64,000 bases of DNA, taken from positions 62,001 through 126,000 of the forward strand of contig NZ_ACZV01000004.1 in the NCBI RefSeq assembly GCF_000176235.1, read 5' to 3'. This stretch comes from Vibrio orientalis CIP 102891 = ATCC 33934. GTDB taxonomy: Bacteria; Pseudomonadota; Gammaproteobacteria; Enterobacterales; Vibrionaceae. The stretch's first letter is position 1, and each line of letters opens with the position of its first letter. Below the pieces are notes generated by a model. It worked only from the letters and a program-made list of their open reading frames with translations. It was not told where the DNA came from and ran no database searches. The translations under genes and the position numbers were made by a program. This document shows positions 1 to 8,989 of the stretch, piece after piece.

Positions 1-629
1 ACCAAGTGCTGAGAGTGTTAACGCCATCGTCTGTGATCGGTATTGGTACTGGCGCGACGGTAGAGATATTTATTCAATTGCTTAAACAAAGCGGCGCAGA
101 GTTTTCTCACTGCGTGTCGAGTTCAGAGCGTTCCAGCAAAGCGCTTCAACAAGCAGGTTTAAGCGAGCAGCCTATCTCTTCTTGCGAGCGTGTCGATGTC
201 TATGTTGATGGTATCGATGAAGGGTTAAGCAGCGGCGAAACCGTCAAAGGTGGCGGGGCAGCGTTAGCGCGTGAAAAGGTTCTAGCAACCATGGCGATGA
301 GCTTTATCACTATCGCTGACAGTGGGCGTTTAAAACTTGCTTTAGGGACGTTTCCGCTGCCGATTGAAGTGCTTCCAGCGGCAGAGTTAGCGGTTACGCA
401 CGCACTGCAAAGTCTAGGTGGAACGCCAGTGCGCAGAGAAGGGTGCACAACTGATAATGGCAACATCATACTTGACTGTTCTGGGCTGGATTTAAGCGAA
501 CCACAGGCTTTAGAAGTGTCATTGAACAGCATTCCTGGCGTGGTTGAAAACGGTATTTTTGCCCGCCGAAAAGCTGACTATATGGCGTTTTCTGATGATG
601 GTGGTGTGCATTGGTTAGCGCGAAATTGA
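1..629 (+). CDS. rpiA: RpiA-like ribose-5-phosphate isomerase, 5' end missing
   Basis: This is a phosphopentose isomerase A family protein that would interconvert ribose-5-phosphate and ribulose-5-phosphate. The reading frame is open to the window edge, so roughly the first 10-15 residues are missing compared with the usual ~219-residue RpiA; the GTG at 6 is probably internal. Family signatures are present: the phosphate loop GIGTGAT, the YVDGIDE aspartates, KGGGAALAREK with the catalytic Glu, and TDNGN plus IPGVVENGIF near the end. The sequence is divergent from the housekeeping enzyme and sits directly before a peptidase, a PTS transporter and a porin. It is therefore probably a pathway-specific paralogue acting on a sugar phosphate made by that operon. 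The family call is sure; the substrate is not. Confidence 0.85.
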   Translation, partial: QVLRVLTPSSVIGIGTGATVEIFIQLLKQSGAEFSHCVSSSERSSKALQQAGLSEQPISSCERVDVYVDGIDEGLSSGETVKGGGAALAREKVLATMAMSFITIADSGRLKLALGTFPLPIEVLPAAELAVTHALQSLGGTPVRREGCTTDNGNIILDCSGLDLSEPQALEVSLNSIPGVVENGIFARRKADYMAFSDDGGVHWLARN

Positions 630-688
630 GACTTAGATAACAACTCTAATTATATCTCTATCAACAACAAATGAATTAGGTTTAAAAG

Positions 689-2095
689 ATGACGGAACGC
701 AATTTTTCCACACAAATGTTAGGGTATTTTGATGACTGTACTGATGAATTACTCAACGACTTATCTGGATTAATTGCCATTCCGTCAGTTCGTGATTTAA
801 GCACTAAATCAGTCAACGCGCCGTTTGGTCAAAGTATCAGAAAATCCTTTGATTACTTGATTGACTGGGCAAAGCGTGAGGGGTTCGAAGTACGAGATCA
901 CCAAGGCTATGCGCTCGATATTAGCTACGGTGAAGGTAAAGAAGAAATTGGTATTCTGCACCATGTTGATGTTGTGCCCGCAGGCGATGAAGCGAATTGG
1001 ATTACCCATCCATTTACGCTTCACCAACAAGGAGACCTAGTATTCGGTCGCGGCGTAACGGATAACAAAGGGCCTCTTATGGCTTCGCTATACATCCTCA
1101 AGATGTTTAAGCAGCTCAACACACCAATGACACGCAAAATTCGCGTGATTATCGGTGGCGCTGAAGAGACAACTTGGGAATGTGTAGAGCATTATTTCCG
1201 CCATCAGCCACAACCGGCTTTTGGCTTTTCTCCCGATGGCGACTTCCCAATCGTCAATGGAGAAAAAGGTATCTTGTATGCCGAGTTACAAAAAGAATCC
1301 CAAACTTTACGTGACTTAGGAGTGTGTCAGATTTATCGAATTGAAAGTGAGCGAGACCGAACGTCAACGTGTCACCACCTTTCAATTTGGTTTTCAGGCC
1401 AACAGGCAGCAAGTGTGGCGCAGCGCTTTGATGGCGTTGCCGACGTAACTCAACAGAAGGAGTTGTACCGCGTTGTATTGACAACGCCGTGGGAGAAATC
1501 TCGCAACCCGCATCGCGTCCAAAATTGTATGGACAAGTTTATGGCTGTGATGCGCCATGTTGAAGGGTTAGATGCTAACTCAAAAAGCTTAATCGAGTTG
1601 TTAGAGTCATGTTTTGCAGACTCAATCGACGGAGCAAAATTAGGGCTAGCACATATGGATGATGAGATGGGAGGCACCAGTTGCTGCGTCTCTTCAATTA
1701 ACCTTGATGAACATGGATATAACTTGGATTTTGATTTTCGGTTTCCTAAAGGACTGAGCATCGAAGAAACTCGTACCCAACTTCAACACTTATCCCAAAA
1801 GTATGGAGTGAGTTTCACCGAGCAGCAGTACTTACCTCTATCTTACCTCTCACCCGAAAGTGACCTTATCCAAGCGATGGGAAAAGCGTATTCCGAAGTT
1901 ACGGGAATGGAAGCTCAATGCTTTAGCAAAGGTGCAGCATCGTATGCACGGGCGCTAAACAACGGTGTGGCATTCGGACCTACTTTTCCAGGTGATGTGA
2001 CGAAAGTGCATGAGCCAAACGAACAGCTCAGCCTCGAGTCATTGAGAAAAGCAATAACAATATACGTGAAAGTTCTCATATCACTTCAGGAGTAA
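689..2095 (+). CDS. M20 family dipeptidase (PepV/Sapep-like)
   Basis: The product is a 468-residue cytoplasmic metallopeptidase of the M20 family, closest in layout to PepV/Sapep dipeptidases. The di-zinc ligands are readable in order: His and Asp in LHHVDVVPAG, Asp in TDNKGP, the Glu pair in GGAEETTW, Asp in FSPDGDFP, and the C-terminal His in KVHEPNEQ. There is no signal peptide. It lies 59 bp after the rpiA-like gene and stops only 3 bp before the PTS gene, so it is co-transcribed. A peptidase or amidohydrolase inside a sugar PTS operon suggests that the imported compound carries an amide or peptide bond, but that is inference. Confidence 0.85.
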   Translation: MTERNFSTQMLGYFDDCTDELLNDLSGLIAIPSVRDLSTKSVNAPFGQSIRKSFDYLIDWAKREGFEVRDHQGYALDISYGEGKEEIGILHHVDVVPAGDEANWITHPFTLHQQGDLVFGRGVTDNKGPLMASLYILKMFKQLNTPMTRKIRVIIGGAEETTWECVEHYFRHQPQPAFGFSPDGDFPIVNGEKGILYAELQKESQTLRDLGVCQIYRIESERDRTSTCHHLSIWFSGQQAASVAQRFDGVADVTQQKELYRVVLTTPWEKSRNPHRVQNCMDKFMAVMRHVEGLDANSKSLIELLESCFADSIDGAKLGLAHMDDEMGGTSCCVSSINLDEHGYNLDFDFRFPKGLSIEETRTQLQHLSQKYGVSFTEQQYLPLSYLSPESDLIQAMGKAYSEVTGMEAQCFSKGAASYARALNNGVAFGPTFPGDVTKVHEPNEQLSLESLRKAITIYVKVLISLQE

Positions 2096-2098
2096 ATT

Positions 2099-3685
2099 AT
2101 GAGAGATAAGGTTCAAGCACTTGCTGGCGGCATGATGGTATCTATCATCGTGTTAGTAATTGCAGGTATTTACATTGGTATTGGTGCAGGCGTTGTAAAC
2201 CAAATGTCGGCTCAAGACTCTGTTATCTATGCATTCTTCAAACTGATGTTGGATCTCGGTTTGATGGTGATGCGTAACCTACCACCATTCTTTGCCATTG
2301 GTTTGGCGTTCGCACTTTCTAAATCAGAGAAAGGGTGGGCGGCGTTCACTGGCTTCACTATGTTTATGTGTTTCAACGTTGCGATTGGCTCGATTGCCTC
2401 ATTCAACGGCTGGACACCAGAAACAACCAGCGTGGACTACCTAGTAAACACATTAGGTTACGACAAAGTTGACGCACAAAACTTCAATTCACTATGGGGT
2501 GAAAACCTAGGCGTATTCTCATACAACATGGGTATTTTCAGCGGTATCATCGTGGGTTGTTTGACGGCATGGCTACATAACCGTTTCTACAAATTTGAAA
2601 TGCCATCAATGTTGAGTTTCTTCTCGGGCCCTCGCGCTGTGGTGATCTTCTCTTACATGGCGATCATGCCAGTAGGTTTGGTTGCTTACCACGCATGGCC
2701 TCCTATTGCTGGCGGTCTACAGTCAATTACGACGTTGATCACTAGCTCGGGTATCTTTGGTTCATTCCTGTTCGGTGTGTTTGATAAAGGTCTACTACCA
2801 TTTGGTCTTCATCACCTGATTGCGTTCCCTATCGAGTACACTCGTGTTGGTGGTGTGATGGAAATTGATGGCGTGATTTACGAAGGTGTTCGTAACATCA
2901 TGAACGGTCAAATGAGCTCACCTGATGCAATTGGCTACATCACGCATAACTTTACTAGTGGTCGTATTCCAATTCAGATCGGTGGTCTAACAGGCGCTGC
3001 GTACGCAATGTACGTGACAGCGAAAACTGAAAACCGTAAGAAAGTGGCAGCGCTAATGGTTCCTGCGGTGTTTACTGCAGCGGTTATCGGTATTACAGAG
3101 CCTCTAGAGTACACCTTCTTATTTGTTCAACCATTCCTGTTCTTTGCTGTGCATGTGCCACTAAATGGTCTTGCGTATGTGATTACTGAAATGATGGGCG
3201 TGTCTATCCATGGTAACCAGTTACTGTTCATGGTGCCAAACCTGCTACAACCTGAGAAGGTACACGCGTGGGCGCTGCTATGGATCATTCCACTTTACTT
3301 CGTCATTTACTTCTACACCTTTAAGTTCTTCATCTTGAAGTTCGACTCGAAAACACCGGGTCGAGAAGATGCTGAAGAGGGTGATATTGCGCTGTATAGC
3401 AAAGACGATTTCAAGAAGAAGCAGAAACAAAACACGGCTGGTCTACCTGTTGAGATTATCAAGGCACTAGGCGGCGCGGATAACATTGATAACGTATCCA
3501 ACTGTGCGACTCGCCTGCGAGTATCTCTACATGATGACACACTTACCGCAAGTGATGACTTCTGGAAGAAAGAGTTGAACGCTATCGGCGTAGTGCGTAT
3601 GCCTAAGGGAATCCAAGTCATCTATGGCGCGAACGTGATCACGATTGCTTCAGGTATTAAAGAAGCGCTTGGCGTGGACTCGTAA
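2099..3685 (+). CDS. PTS sugar transporter EIICB, glucose/maltose (MalX-like) family
   Basis: This 528-residue inner-membrane permease imports a sugar with concomitant phosphorylation. Residues 1 to about 420 form the hydrophobic EIIC domain of the GLC superfamily, with the substrate-site signature GITEPLEY near residue 332. A short linker leads to an EIIB domain whose phosphorylated cysteine is C469 in SNCATRLRV. No EIIA is fused, so EIIA-Glc (Crr) encoded elsewhere would be needed. An AGGAG site lies just before the ATG, and the gene is 3 bp from the M20 gene. MalX or glucosamine-type carriers are the nearest relatives I recognise; the substrate cannot be read from the sequence. Confidence 0.88.
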   Translation: MRDKVQALAGGMMVSIIVLVIAGIYIGIGAGVVNQMSAQDSVIYAFFKLMLDLGLMVMRNLPPFFAIGLAFALSKSEKGWAAFTGFTMFMCFNVAIGSIASFNGWTPETTSVDYLVNTLGYDKVDAQNFNSLWGENLGVFSYNMGIFSGIIVGCLTAWLHNRFYKFEMPSMLSFFSGPRAVVIFSYMAIMPVGLVAYHAWPPIAGGLQSITTLITSSGIFGSFLFGVFDKGLLPFGLHHLIAFPIEYTRVGGVMEIDGVIYEGVRNIMNGQMSSPDAIGYITHNFTSGRIPIQIGGLTGAAYAMYVTAKTENRKKVAALMVPAVFTAAVIGITEPLEYTFLFVQPFLFFAVHVPLNGLAYVITEMMGVSIHGNQLLFMVPNLLQPEKVHAWALLWIIPLYFVIYFYTFKFFILKFDSKTPGREDAEEGDIALYSKDDFKKKQKQNTAGLPVEIIKALGGADNIDNVSNCATRLRVSLHDDTLTASDDFWKKELNAIGVVRMPKGIQVIYGANVITIASGIKEALGVDS

Positions 3686-3724
3686 CTCTCCTCAACTAAA
3701 AAATTACCAATAACAACAAAGTCC

Positions 3725-3748
3725 TCCTGTGGCCACTGGGCCGCAGGA
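3725..3748 (+). other. Intercistronic hairpin between EIICB and porin genes
   Basis: A 10-bp stem (one G-T wobble) with a 4-nt ACTG loop lies between the PTS gene and the porin gene. No T-run follows, so it is not a classical terminator. It may protect the upstream mRNA or reduce read-through into the porin. Confidence 0.6.
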
Positions 3749-3783
3749 AGGATTCCTTGTGCCCAAAATATGGAAATACAATA

Positions 3784-5202
3784 ATGAAAACCATAACTAA
3801 ATGTACGTTAAGCTTGCTGGCGTTATCGATTTCTGGCGTGTTGCATGCGAGTGATGTAACGACTTCAACTTGGTCTGAGCGCAACCCAATCGTGTTCTGG
3901 GGTGACCGCGCTAACGAAGATTGGAGCTATGTCGATAATCTTGATGAAAGCCAAAAGAGCTTCTCTGAAAAGCTAAAGCGCCTAGATATTACCGATGATG
4001 GTGACTGGAAAGTCTCTTTCGCGGGTAACGTCAAAGTGGCTCTGGATAACCGCTGGAATCATATGTATGACCCAGATATTCGTAAGCATAATGAACTGCG
4101 TTCACGCCTTCAGTTTTCTACCGATGTGACTTACCAAGATTGGATGCGCGTATTTGGTGAAATTCGTACCAACTACACCAATCTAGACGCGCCAGGTCCA
4201 GTGGATGATGCAGGTACGGATTTCCACCAACTTTTCACCGAATTCAAGTTATTGGATGACGGCGAGCAATATTTAACTACCCGCCTTGGCCGCCAAGAAA
4301 TCTACTTGAATGAATGGCAGATGATGAACCGTGAACCCACTCCGGTTCAATCAAGCTGGAACGCGGTCAGTGCTAAATACAGTGTCAGCGGGATCAACTT
4401 TGACGCTTACTACGGCGAAGAAGTCTTCCCATTATTTGACGATGGCAGCTTTAGCGGTAACTGGGATGACAAAACCAATGGCAAAAAGTCGACAGGTCTA
4501 TTTGCTAACTGGCGCACCGACTTTGGCGCGATGCAAGCTTATGTGATGAGCAATCAGCTAACCAACTCTAGTTTTGTAAATGCCCCAGACGGTGATGTCG
4601 ATATTCAAGTGCTTGGCCTACATGCTCATGATTTTGTCAGTGAAGGCTTTGGTTACATGGTCGATGGTGTTTACCAGTTTGGTGATCATGCAGGTAAAGA
4701 TATTTCAGCTTACATGGCTTATGCGGATCTGAACTACAACTGGAAAGCGGATTGGAACTATCGTCTGGGTATGAACCTGCACTACGCATCAGGTTCTGAC
4801 GCTGACAGTGACAAGGTTAATACCTTCAACCCACTATGGACGGGTGACCCACTCGGTTTTGCGCATGATGGCGCTTACGGCAACGCCATGCAAGTGGGTG
4901 GTTACTCTGTGATTGAGTACGCGCCTAAGCAGACAATCATTACGGGTTTCATGTCGACGTGGCGCGCTAATACCGATGATGCGATCTACACCCTTAACCA
5001 AGATGTGTTGTTTGGTGAAGATTCCGATGAGAAATACGCCTACACCCAGTTCTACCTACAGTTCCATAACTACATTACTGGCAACCTAAAAACAGAAGTG
5101 AACACTTATTATGCTCTATCTAGTGATTACACTGATGACGTTGTCGGCCCTGATAGCAAGGATATTGCGCGTGTAGAGTTGGCGCTGATTTACAACTTCT
5201 AA
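3784..5202 (+). CDS. Alginate-export (AlgE) type outer-membrane porin
   Basis: The product is a 472-residue outer-membrane beta-barrel. The ATG at 3784 is preferred over one 27 bp upstream because it begins a clean signal peptide (MKTITKCTLSLLALSISG, cleavage after LHA). The mature part alternates amphipathic strands and aspartate/tyrosine-rich loops and ends in ALIYNF, with the C-terminal Phe expected of BamA-inserted barrels. The layout (WGDRAN near the N-terminus, LRSRLQF, RLGRQEI) matches the alginate export family, which also transports other acidic or modified oligosaccharides. As last gene of the PTS operon it probably admits the same substrate across the outer membrane. Confidence 0.8.
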   Translation: MKTITKCTLSLLALSISGVLHASDVTTSTWSERNPIVFWGDRANEDWSYVDNLDESQKSFSEKLKRLDITDDGDWKVSFAGNVKVALDNRWNHMYDPDIRKHNELRSRLQFSTDVTYQDWMRVFGEIRTNYTNLDAPGPVDDAGTDFHQLFTEFKLLDDGEQYLTTRLGRQEIYLNEWQMMNREPTPVQSSWNAVSAKYSVSGINFDAYYGEEVFPLFDDGSFSGNWDDKTNGKKSTGLFANWRTDFGAMQAYVMSNQLTNSSFVNAPDGDVDIQVLGLHAHDFVSEGFGYMVDGVYQFGDHAGKDISAYMAYADLNYNWKADWNYRLGMNLHYASGSDADSDKVNTFNPLWTGDPLGFAHDGAYGNAMQVGGYSVIEYAPKQTIITGFMSTWRANTDDAIYTLNQDVLFGEDSDEKYAYTQFYLQFHNYITGNLKTEVNTYYALSSDYTDDVVGPDSKDIARVELALIYNF

Positions 5203-5261
5203 ATTGTCTGTCCTATTTGATTATGAGAGTTGAAAGACTCAGAAATAATCCTCTGTCTTTT

Positions 5262-5291
5262 CGCCCAGCCTAATGGTTGGGCGTTTTTTTT
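5262..5291 (+). terminator. Rho-independent terminator after the porin gene
   Basis: CGCCCAGCC, a TAAT loop and GGTTGGGCG form a 9-bp stem followed by eight Ts. It closes the rpiA-to-porin operon. Confidence 0.9.
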
Positions 5292-5332
5292 ATATGCTGA
5301 AAATAGAGTACATTTTTCACTCAAATGAGGAT

Positions 5333-5338
5333 TATAAT
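5333..5338 (+). promoter_or_regulatory. Likely -10 element of the yibL promoter
   Basis: A perfect TATAAT lies 58 bp before the yibL start codon and after the preceding terminator. A weak -35 candidate, TACATT at 5309-5314, sits 18 bp upstream. Confidence 0.5.
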
Positions 5339-5396
5339 TAGGGCAGTGAATCGCCTTGTGCTACACTCGCCGCCCTTTTCTGTTTCAATGAGATAA

Positions 5397-5759
5397 ATGA
5401 CCATGAGCCTTAAGAAAGAACTACAAAACCTGAACAACCGTATCGACAACTGCAATCGCAAACTTGATGCTGCAAAGGGCCGTGGTGATGGTGAAATGAT
5501 CAAGAAGTTTACTGATGAGCTAGATAAGCTAAACAAAAAAGTAAGCTCCATGAAGCACAAGCAACAGTACGACATGAACAAAGAGCGTAAAAGCTTGCAA
5601 GACATGCCGTTTTCTCGCGAAATTACTAAAGCAGAACAGGCAGATATGGGTAAGCTTAAGAAATCAGTACGCGGTCTAGTCGTTGTGCACCCAATGACGA
5701 AGCTGGGTAAAGAGCTAAAAATTCAGGTGATGACAGGTTACGCACCGAAGAAATTCTAA
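5397..5759 (+). CDS. yibL: YibL family ribosome-associated protein
   Basis: This 120-residue basic protein matches E. coli YibL, a protein found with ribosomal particles. The C-terminal half carries the family's most conserved stretch, with the segments ITKAEQADMGKLKKSV and RGLVVVHPMTKLG, and ends in a lysine-rich tail. The N-terminal 55 residues are charged and heptad-like, so a coiled coil is likely. A second in-frame ATG two codons later (5403) could also be the start. It is monocistronic, with its own promoter and terminator. Confidence 0.92.
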   Translation: MTMSLKKELQNLNNRIDNCNRKLDAAKGRGDGEMIKKFTDELDKLNKKVSSMKHKQQYDMNKERKSLQDMPFSREITKAEQADMGKLKKSVRGLVVVHPMTKLGKELKIQVMTGYAPKKF

Positions 5760-5781
5760 TTGTTGGTCAATTCCAATAAAC

Positions 5782-5807
5782 AAAAAGCGCCTATTGGCGC
5801 TTTTTTT
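5782..5807. terminator. Terminator between yibL and the convergent lysR gene
   Basis: AAAAAGCGCC, a TATT loop and GGCGCTTTTTTT form the hairpin. It has A- and T-runs on the two sides, so it can serve both converging genes. Confidence 0.9.
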
Positions 5808-5853
5808 GATCTTAAAATTCAATAAGCTCTATTTTTATATGCGGCTTTCTTCG

Positions 5854-6684
5854 CTAACGATCTAGATTGAGTAACTGCGCTAAACACTTTTTATCTAATA
5901 TCGGGTGAGGCTCAATACTGGTGATTAAAACGATATCAACGGCGGGAAGAACCGGCATGTTATCGAGCACTTTCAAATCTTGGGTTACACTCATCCCACC
6001 CAATGCACCAATCGCCATTTTAGAACGTACGATAGCGCGCAAAGCGGAAGCGGTATTACAACAAGCCAACAGTTGATGTGAGGTCCCTTGCTTGGTTAGA
6101 CCGTCAATCGCGGCTGCGTGATATTGGCAATCTCTTTGAAATAATGCGAGAGGGATAGAGTTGTATTGTTCGAGTTCGAACTCTGAGTGACTGATCCAAA
6201 CTCCTTTATCACTGGCGAGAAAATACCCCTCCTCGCTGCCTGCAGCGCGGGAGACAATCGCAGCATCTAACTGACCGTTATCAAGCTTTTCTCTCAGGCT
6301 TGGACTTGGTTCGCTAAAAACTTGAATAGAACAAGTGGGCTCTGCTTGCTGTAACACGCGGATGACTTTGGGTAACACTCTCTCATTGTAATCTTCCGGA
6401 CAGCCTAAGCGGAGAGGACGTTTATTCTCGTATCGCCTAACTTGTTTGAGCGCATTGTTGTGTAAGCCGACCAATTGTTCTGCGTGAGAGCGCAGCGCGA
6501 TGCCTGCTTCACTCAACACAAGATTTCGGCCTTCTTTGACGAACAAACTGACATTGAGCTCATCTTCCAATTTGCGCATTTGAGCACTGAAAGCAGACTG
6601 AGTTCGATTAATCTGTTTGGCTGCTCGGGTAAAGCTGCCGGTTTCGATAAATGCCAGAAAGCTACGTAGCGCTTCGATATCCAT
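5854..6684 (-). CDS. LysR family transcriptional regulator
   Basis: This 276-residue regulator has an N-terminal winged HTH (DIEALRSFLAFIETGSFTRA, then QSAFSAQMRKLEDEL) and a periplasmic-binding-protein-like effector domain from about residue 90. The C-terminal half has several Cys residues (CCNTAS). It is transcribed divergently from a glutathione S-transferase gene with about 125 bp between starts, the usual arrangement for a LysR regulator and its target. The ligand is unknown. Confidence 0.9.
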   Translation of the reverse strand: MDIEALRSFLAFIETGSFTRAAKQINRTQSAFSAQMRKLEDELNVSLFVKEGRNLVLSEAGIALRSHAEQLVGLHNNALKQVRRYENKRPLRLGCPEDYNERVLPKVIRVLQQAEPTCSIQVFSEPSPSLREKLDNGQLDAAIVSRAAGSEEGYFLASDKGVWISHSEFELEQYNSIPLALFQRDCQYHAAAIDGLTKQGTSHQLLACCNTASALRAIVRSKMAIGALGGMSVTQDLKVLDNMPVLPAVDIVLITSIEPHPILDKKCLAQLLNLDR

Positions 6685-6810
6685 ATCTAATGTGATCCAT
6701 CGTTTTTATTAAAGTCTTCCATCAAAACTATCTGTTAGTCCTATAAAAAACAATCAGATATTGTTACTTGCACCTTAACCAGTTATTGCAAATACAGCAT
6801 GGAGGCATCA

Positions 6811-7458
6811 ATGCAACTCTTTATCGGTAACCAAAACTATTCAAGCTGGTCACTTCGAGCGTGGCTAATATTCTCTCAATATCAGTTAGATGTGGAGATA
6901 GTAAAGCTGGGGCTAGGGACTAAGCAGTTCTACAATACCTTAGCGCCGATCTCACCAACGGCAAAAGTTCCAACCCTGTTGGACAGTGGCGTCACTGTGT
7001 GGGACTCACTTGCTATCCTAGAATACATCAATGAGCAATACCTTGACGGAAAAGCGTGGCCCAGTGACACCCAACAACGTGCAAAAGCGCGTGCTATTAC
7101 GGCTGAAATGCACTCTGGATTTTTCGATTTACGAAGTGAGCTTCCGATGAATATTCGTGCTCGCCGAAAAATACAACTCAGCTCAGGTGCCTTGAAAGAC
7201 ATTGCTCGTATTGACGCAATATGGTCGGAGCAAGCCTCAAAATATCCGAATGAGTGGCTGTTTGGAGAGTGGTCGATAGTCGATGCGATGTATGCGCCAG
7301 TTGCACTACGCTTTCAGACCTATGGGATTGAGCTATCGGCAGCGGCCAGCGCCTACCAGCAAAAAGTGTTATCGAGTGAGTCTTTGCAGCAGTGGTTAGA
7401 TGAAGCAGCGTTGGAGACAAGCATTGTCGAAGAAGATGAGGCAGGCACAGAAATATAG
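6811..7458 (+). CDS. Glutathione S-transferase family protein
   Basis: This is a 215-residue cytosolic GST. The ATG at 6811 is chosen because a GGAGG site lies 5 bp upstream; an ATG 12 bp earlier has no such site. The thioredoxin-like N-terminal domain contains NYSSWSLRAWL, where the active-site serine is expected, the cis-proline segment AKVPTLL, and the glutathione-binding DSLAILEYI. The C-terminal helical domain contains the N-capping-like segment SIVDAMYAP. The divergent LysR gene is its likely regulator. The substrate is unknown. Confidence 0.9.
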   Translation: MQLFIGNQNYSSWSLRAWLIFSQYQLDVEIVKLGLGTKQFYNTLAPISPTAKVPTLLDSGVTVWDSLAILEYINEQYLDGKAWPSDTQQRAKARAITAEMHSGFFDLRSELPMNIRARRKIQLSSGALKDIARIDAIWSEQASKYPNEWLFGEWSIVDAMYAPVALRFQTYGIELSAAASAYQQKVLSSESLQQWLDEAALETSIVEEDEAGTEI

Positions 7459-7495
7459 CGTTTAGTACTGTTAATGGACCGTTGAGCTGCCAATG

Positions 7496-7522
7496 AAAAA
7501 GCCGCCTTTTCGGGCGGCTTTT
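7496..7522. terminator. Bidirectional terminator after the GST gene
   Basis: AAAAAGCCGCC, a five-base loop and GGGCGGCTTTT lie between the convergent GST and aromatic amino-acid permease genes. T-runs on both strands suit both genes. Confidence 0.88.
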
Positions 7523-7561
7523 GCTATTTAATATCGGTGTATTTTACTTCGTATGTATGAG

Positions 7562-8725
7562 TTAACTCATAAACCAAGAAACGAAGATCAAAGCACCAAA
7601 CAAGAAAGTGACATTGAGTGCCAAAGTGCCACCGCCTGCGGTATACGAACTTTCTAAACACAGGTCAGGAAAATCTGGCTTACGTACCTTTTTCACCATC
7701 ATTAGTGGTCCCCAAATCGCTAAGAATACGAGTACCATTCCTGCGTAGTCGAGCATACTGACAAACTGGTTTGAGAACAGACTTGCCAACGCCAGTGGTA
7801 GTACAAACGTTAATAAGTAAGCGACCGGTTTATTCTTGGTAATCGCATCTTGGTTTTGGTCGTAAAGCGCCATAGAAACACCAAGAAAAGAGGTCACAAG
7901 TGCAAGAGCAGAGAATATAGCCACAATTGTCTTGATCATCGACTGCGATGCGCTGAACGCATTGATTAGTTCGGAAATATTATGGAAGCGGCTGATGGCC
8001 TCTGTACCAAGGTTACCGATGATGGCAAACAGCCATACCAGATAACAGAATAGAGGGATCAGTGAGCCTAGCAAAATCATGTTTCTGATTTCTTTTTGGC
8101 TTGCTTCACGGTTGTAATCAATCAAGGATGGAATCACTACCATAGAAGCGAAACTGGTAAAGATAATTGCGCTGTATTTTACGATATCGTTGACTGAGTA
8201 TTCTGAGCCTTGAGTGATGTAATCGAGATTAATGTTATTGAGCAACGAGAAAATGACGATAAACAGCATCGCGACCATCATTAAGAATAAGCCGCGGTTA
8301 AGGCGGTCAATGTGTCCTTTGCCCGCAACAACGATCACACCCATTAATAAACTAAATAGGGTGTAGCAGGTCGTGGTAGAGACTGAGATACCCACATCAC
8401 TCAACAGCTTGCTGAGGATGTCACCAATGCCAAGGATGTAAGCAATCGACATACAAACGAGCAGCAGGTAGAACAAGATATTAATGAAGTGCTGGCCAGC
8501 TTTACCTAGGGTTAAATACGCCACACTGCTCATGCTGTTGCTTTGCTTGGCTTTACTGCAAGCCTCGGCGAGAAGAAGCGCAGAGAAAGTGGTGCCGATA
8601 AAGATAAACAGCATTAAAACGGAACTGACGATAAAACCAAATTGGGCCAATACCATGGGGATAGCAAGCATGCCTGCCCCAAGAGCGGTTCCTGCTAAGA
8701 TCAAGGAACTGCCAAATAACTTCAT
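7562..8725 (-). CDS. Aromatic amino-acid permease of the HAAAP family (TyrP/Mtr-like)
   Basis: This 387-residue inner-membrane carrier has about 11 hydrophobic segments and the family N-terminus GSSLILAGTALGAGMLAIP, containing the helix-1 substrate-binding break. The start at 8725 gives the usual HAAAP N-terminus; a longer frame to 8788 would add an untypical polar extension. The carrier imports tyrosine, tryptophan or phenylalanine with protons. A TyrR-box-like palindrome lies 45-62 bp upstream of the start, which favours a TyrP-like tyrosine role. Exact substrate preference cannot be read. Confidence 0.88.
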   Translation of the reverse strand: MKLFGSSLILAGTALGAGMLAIPMVLAQFGFIVSSVLMLFIFIGTTFSALLLAEACSKAKQSNSMSSVAYLTLGKAGQHFINILFYLLLVCMSIAYILGIGDILSKLLSDVGISVSTTTCYTLFSLLMGVIVVAGKGHIDRLNRGLFLMMVAMLFIVIFSLLNNINLDYITQGSEYSVNDIVKYSAIIFTSFASMVVIPSLIDYNREASQKEIRNMILLGSLIPLFCYLVWLFAIIGNLGTEAISRFHNISELINAFSASQSMIKTIVAIFSALALVTSFLGVSMALYDQNQDAITKNKPVAYLLTFVLPLALASLFSNQFVSMLDYAGMVLVFLAIWGPLMMVKKVRKPDFPDLCLESSYTAGGGTLALNVTFLFGALIFVSWFMS

Positions 8726-8769
8726 ATTCAAAAGAAAATACCTTACCTGAAAATAATTACAGCTTGAGC

Positions 8770-8787
8770 TGTAAAAAAAAATTTCCA
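8770..8787 (-). promoter_or_regulatory. TyrR-box-like operator
   Basis: TGTAAA-N6-TTTCCA matches the TyrR consensus TGTAAA-N6-TTTACA at 11 of 12 fixed positions. It lies 45 bp upstream of an aromatic amino-acid permease start. Just downstream, at 8757-8774, an 8-bp perfect inverted repeat (TTACAGCT/AGCTGTAA) lies in the leader. Confidence 0.65.
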
Positions 8788-8960
8788 CAAGCCTAACAAA
8801 ATTGAACTTAAAACGAAGTCAGTTTTTTATAAGAATTATTGATTTTTTCTAAAATATTTTGCTGGTAATTACCGTGTGAATAATTTGTGCGACAGAGGAT
8901 TCTTATGGTGAATGTAGGAGTGGTGGTGGGTGAGTGAAATGAGTGCTTATGTTCATATCA

Positions 8961-8982
8961 GGCGAAGCCCTATGGCTTCGCC
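8961..8982 (-). terminator. Hairpin after the zinc-finger gene
   Basis: GGCGAAGCC and GGCTTCGCC form a perfect 9-bp stem with a 4-nt loop, just beyond the stop of the minus-strand DksA-type gene. The T-tract on the minus strand is poor, so termination may be weak. Confidence 0.5.
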
Positions 8983-8989
8983 GTTATTG

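Noticed and set aside
3313-3621. Minus-strand frame inside the EIICB gene
   Set aside because: It is antisense to the clearly conserved EIIB domain.
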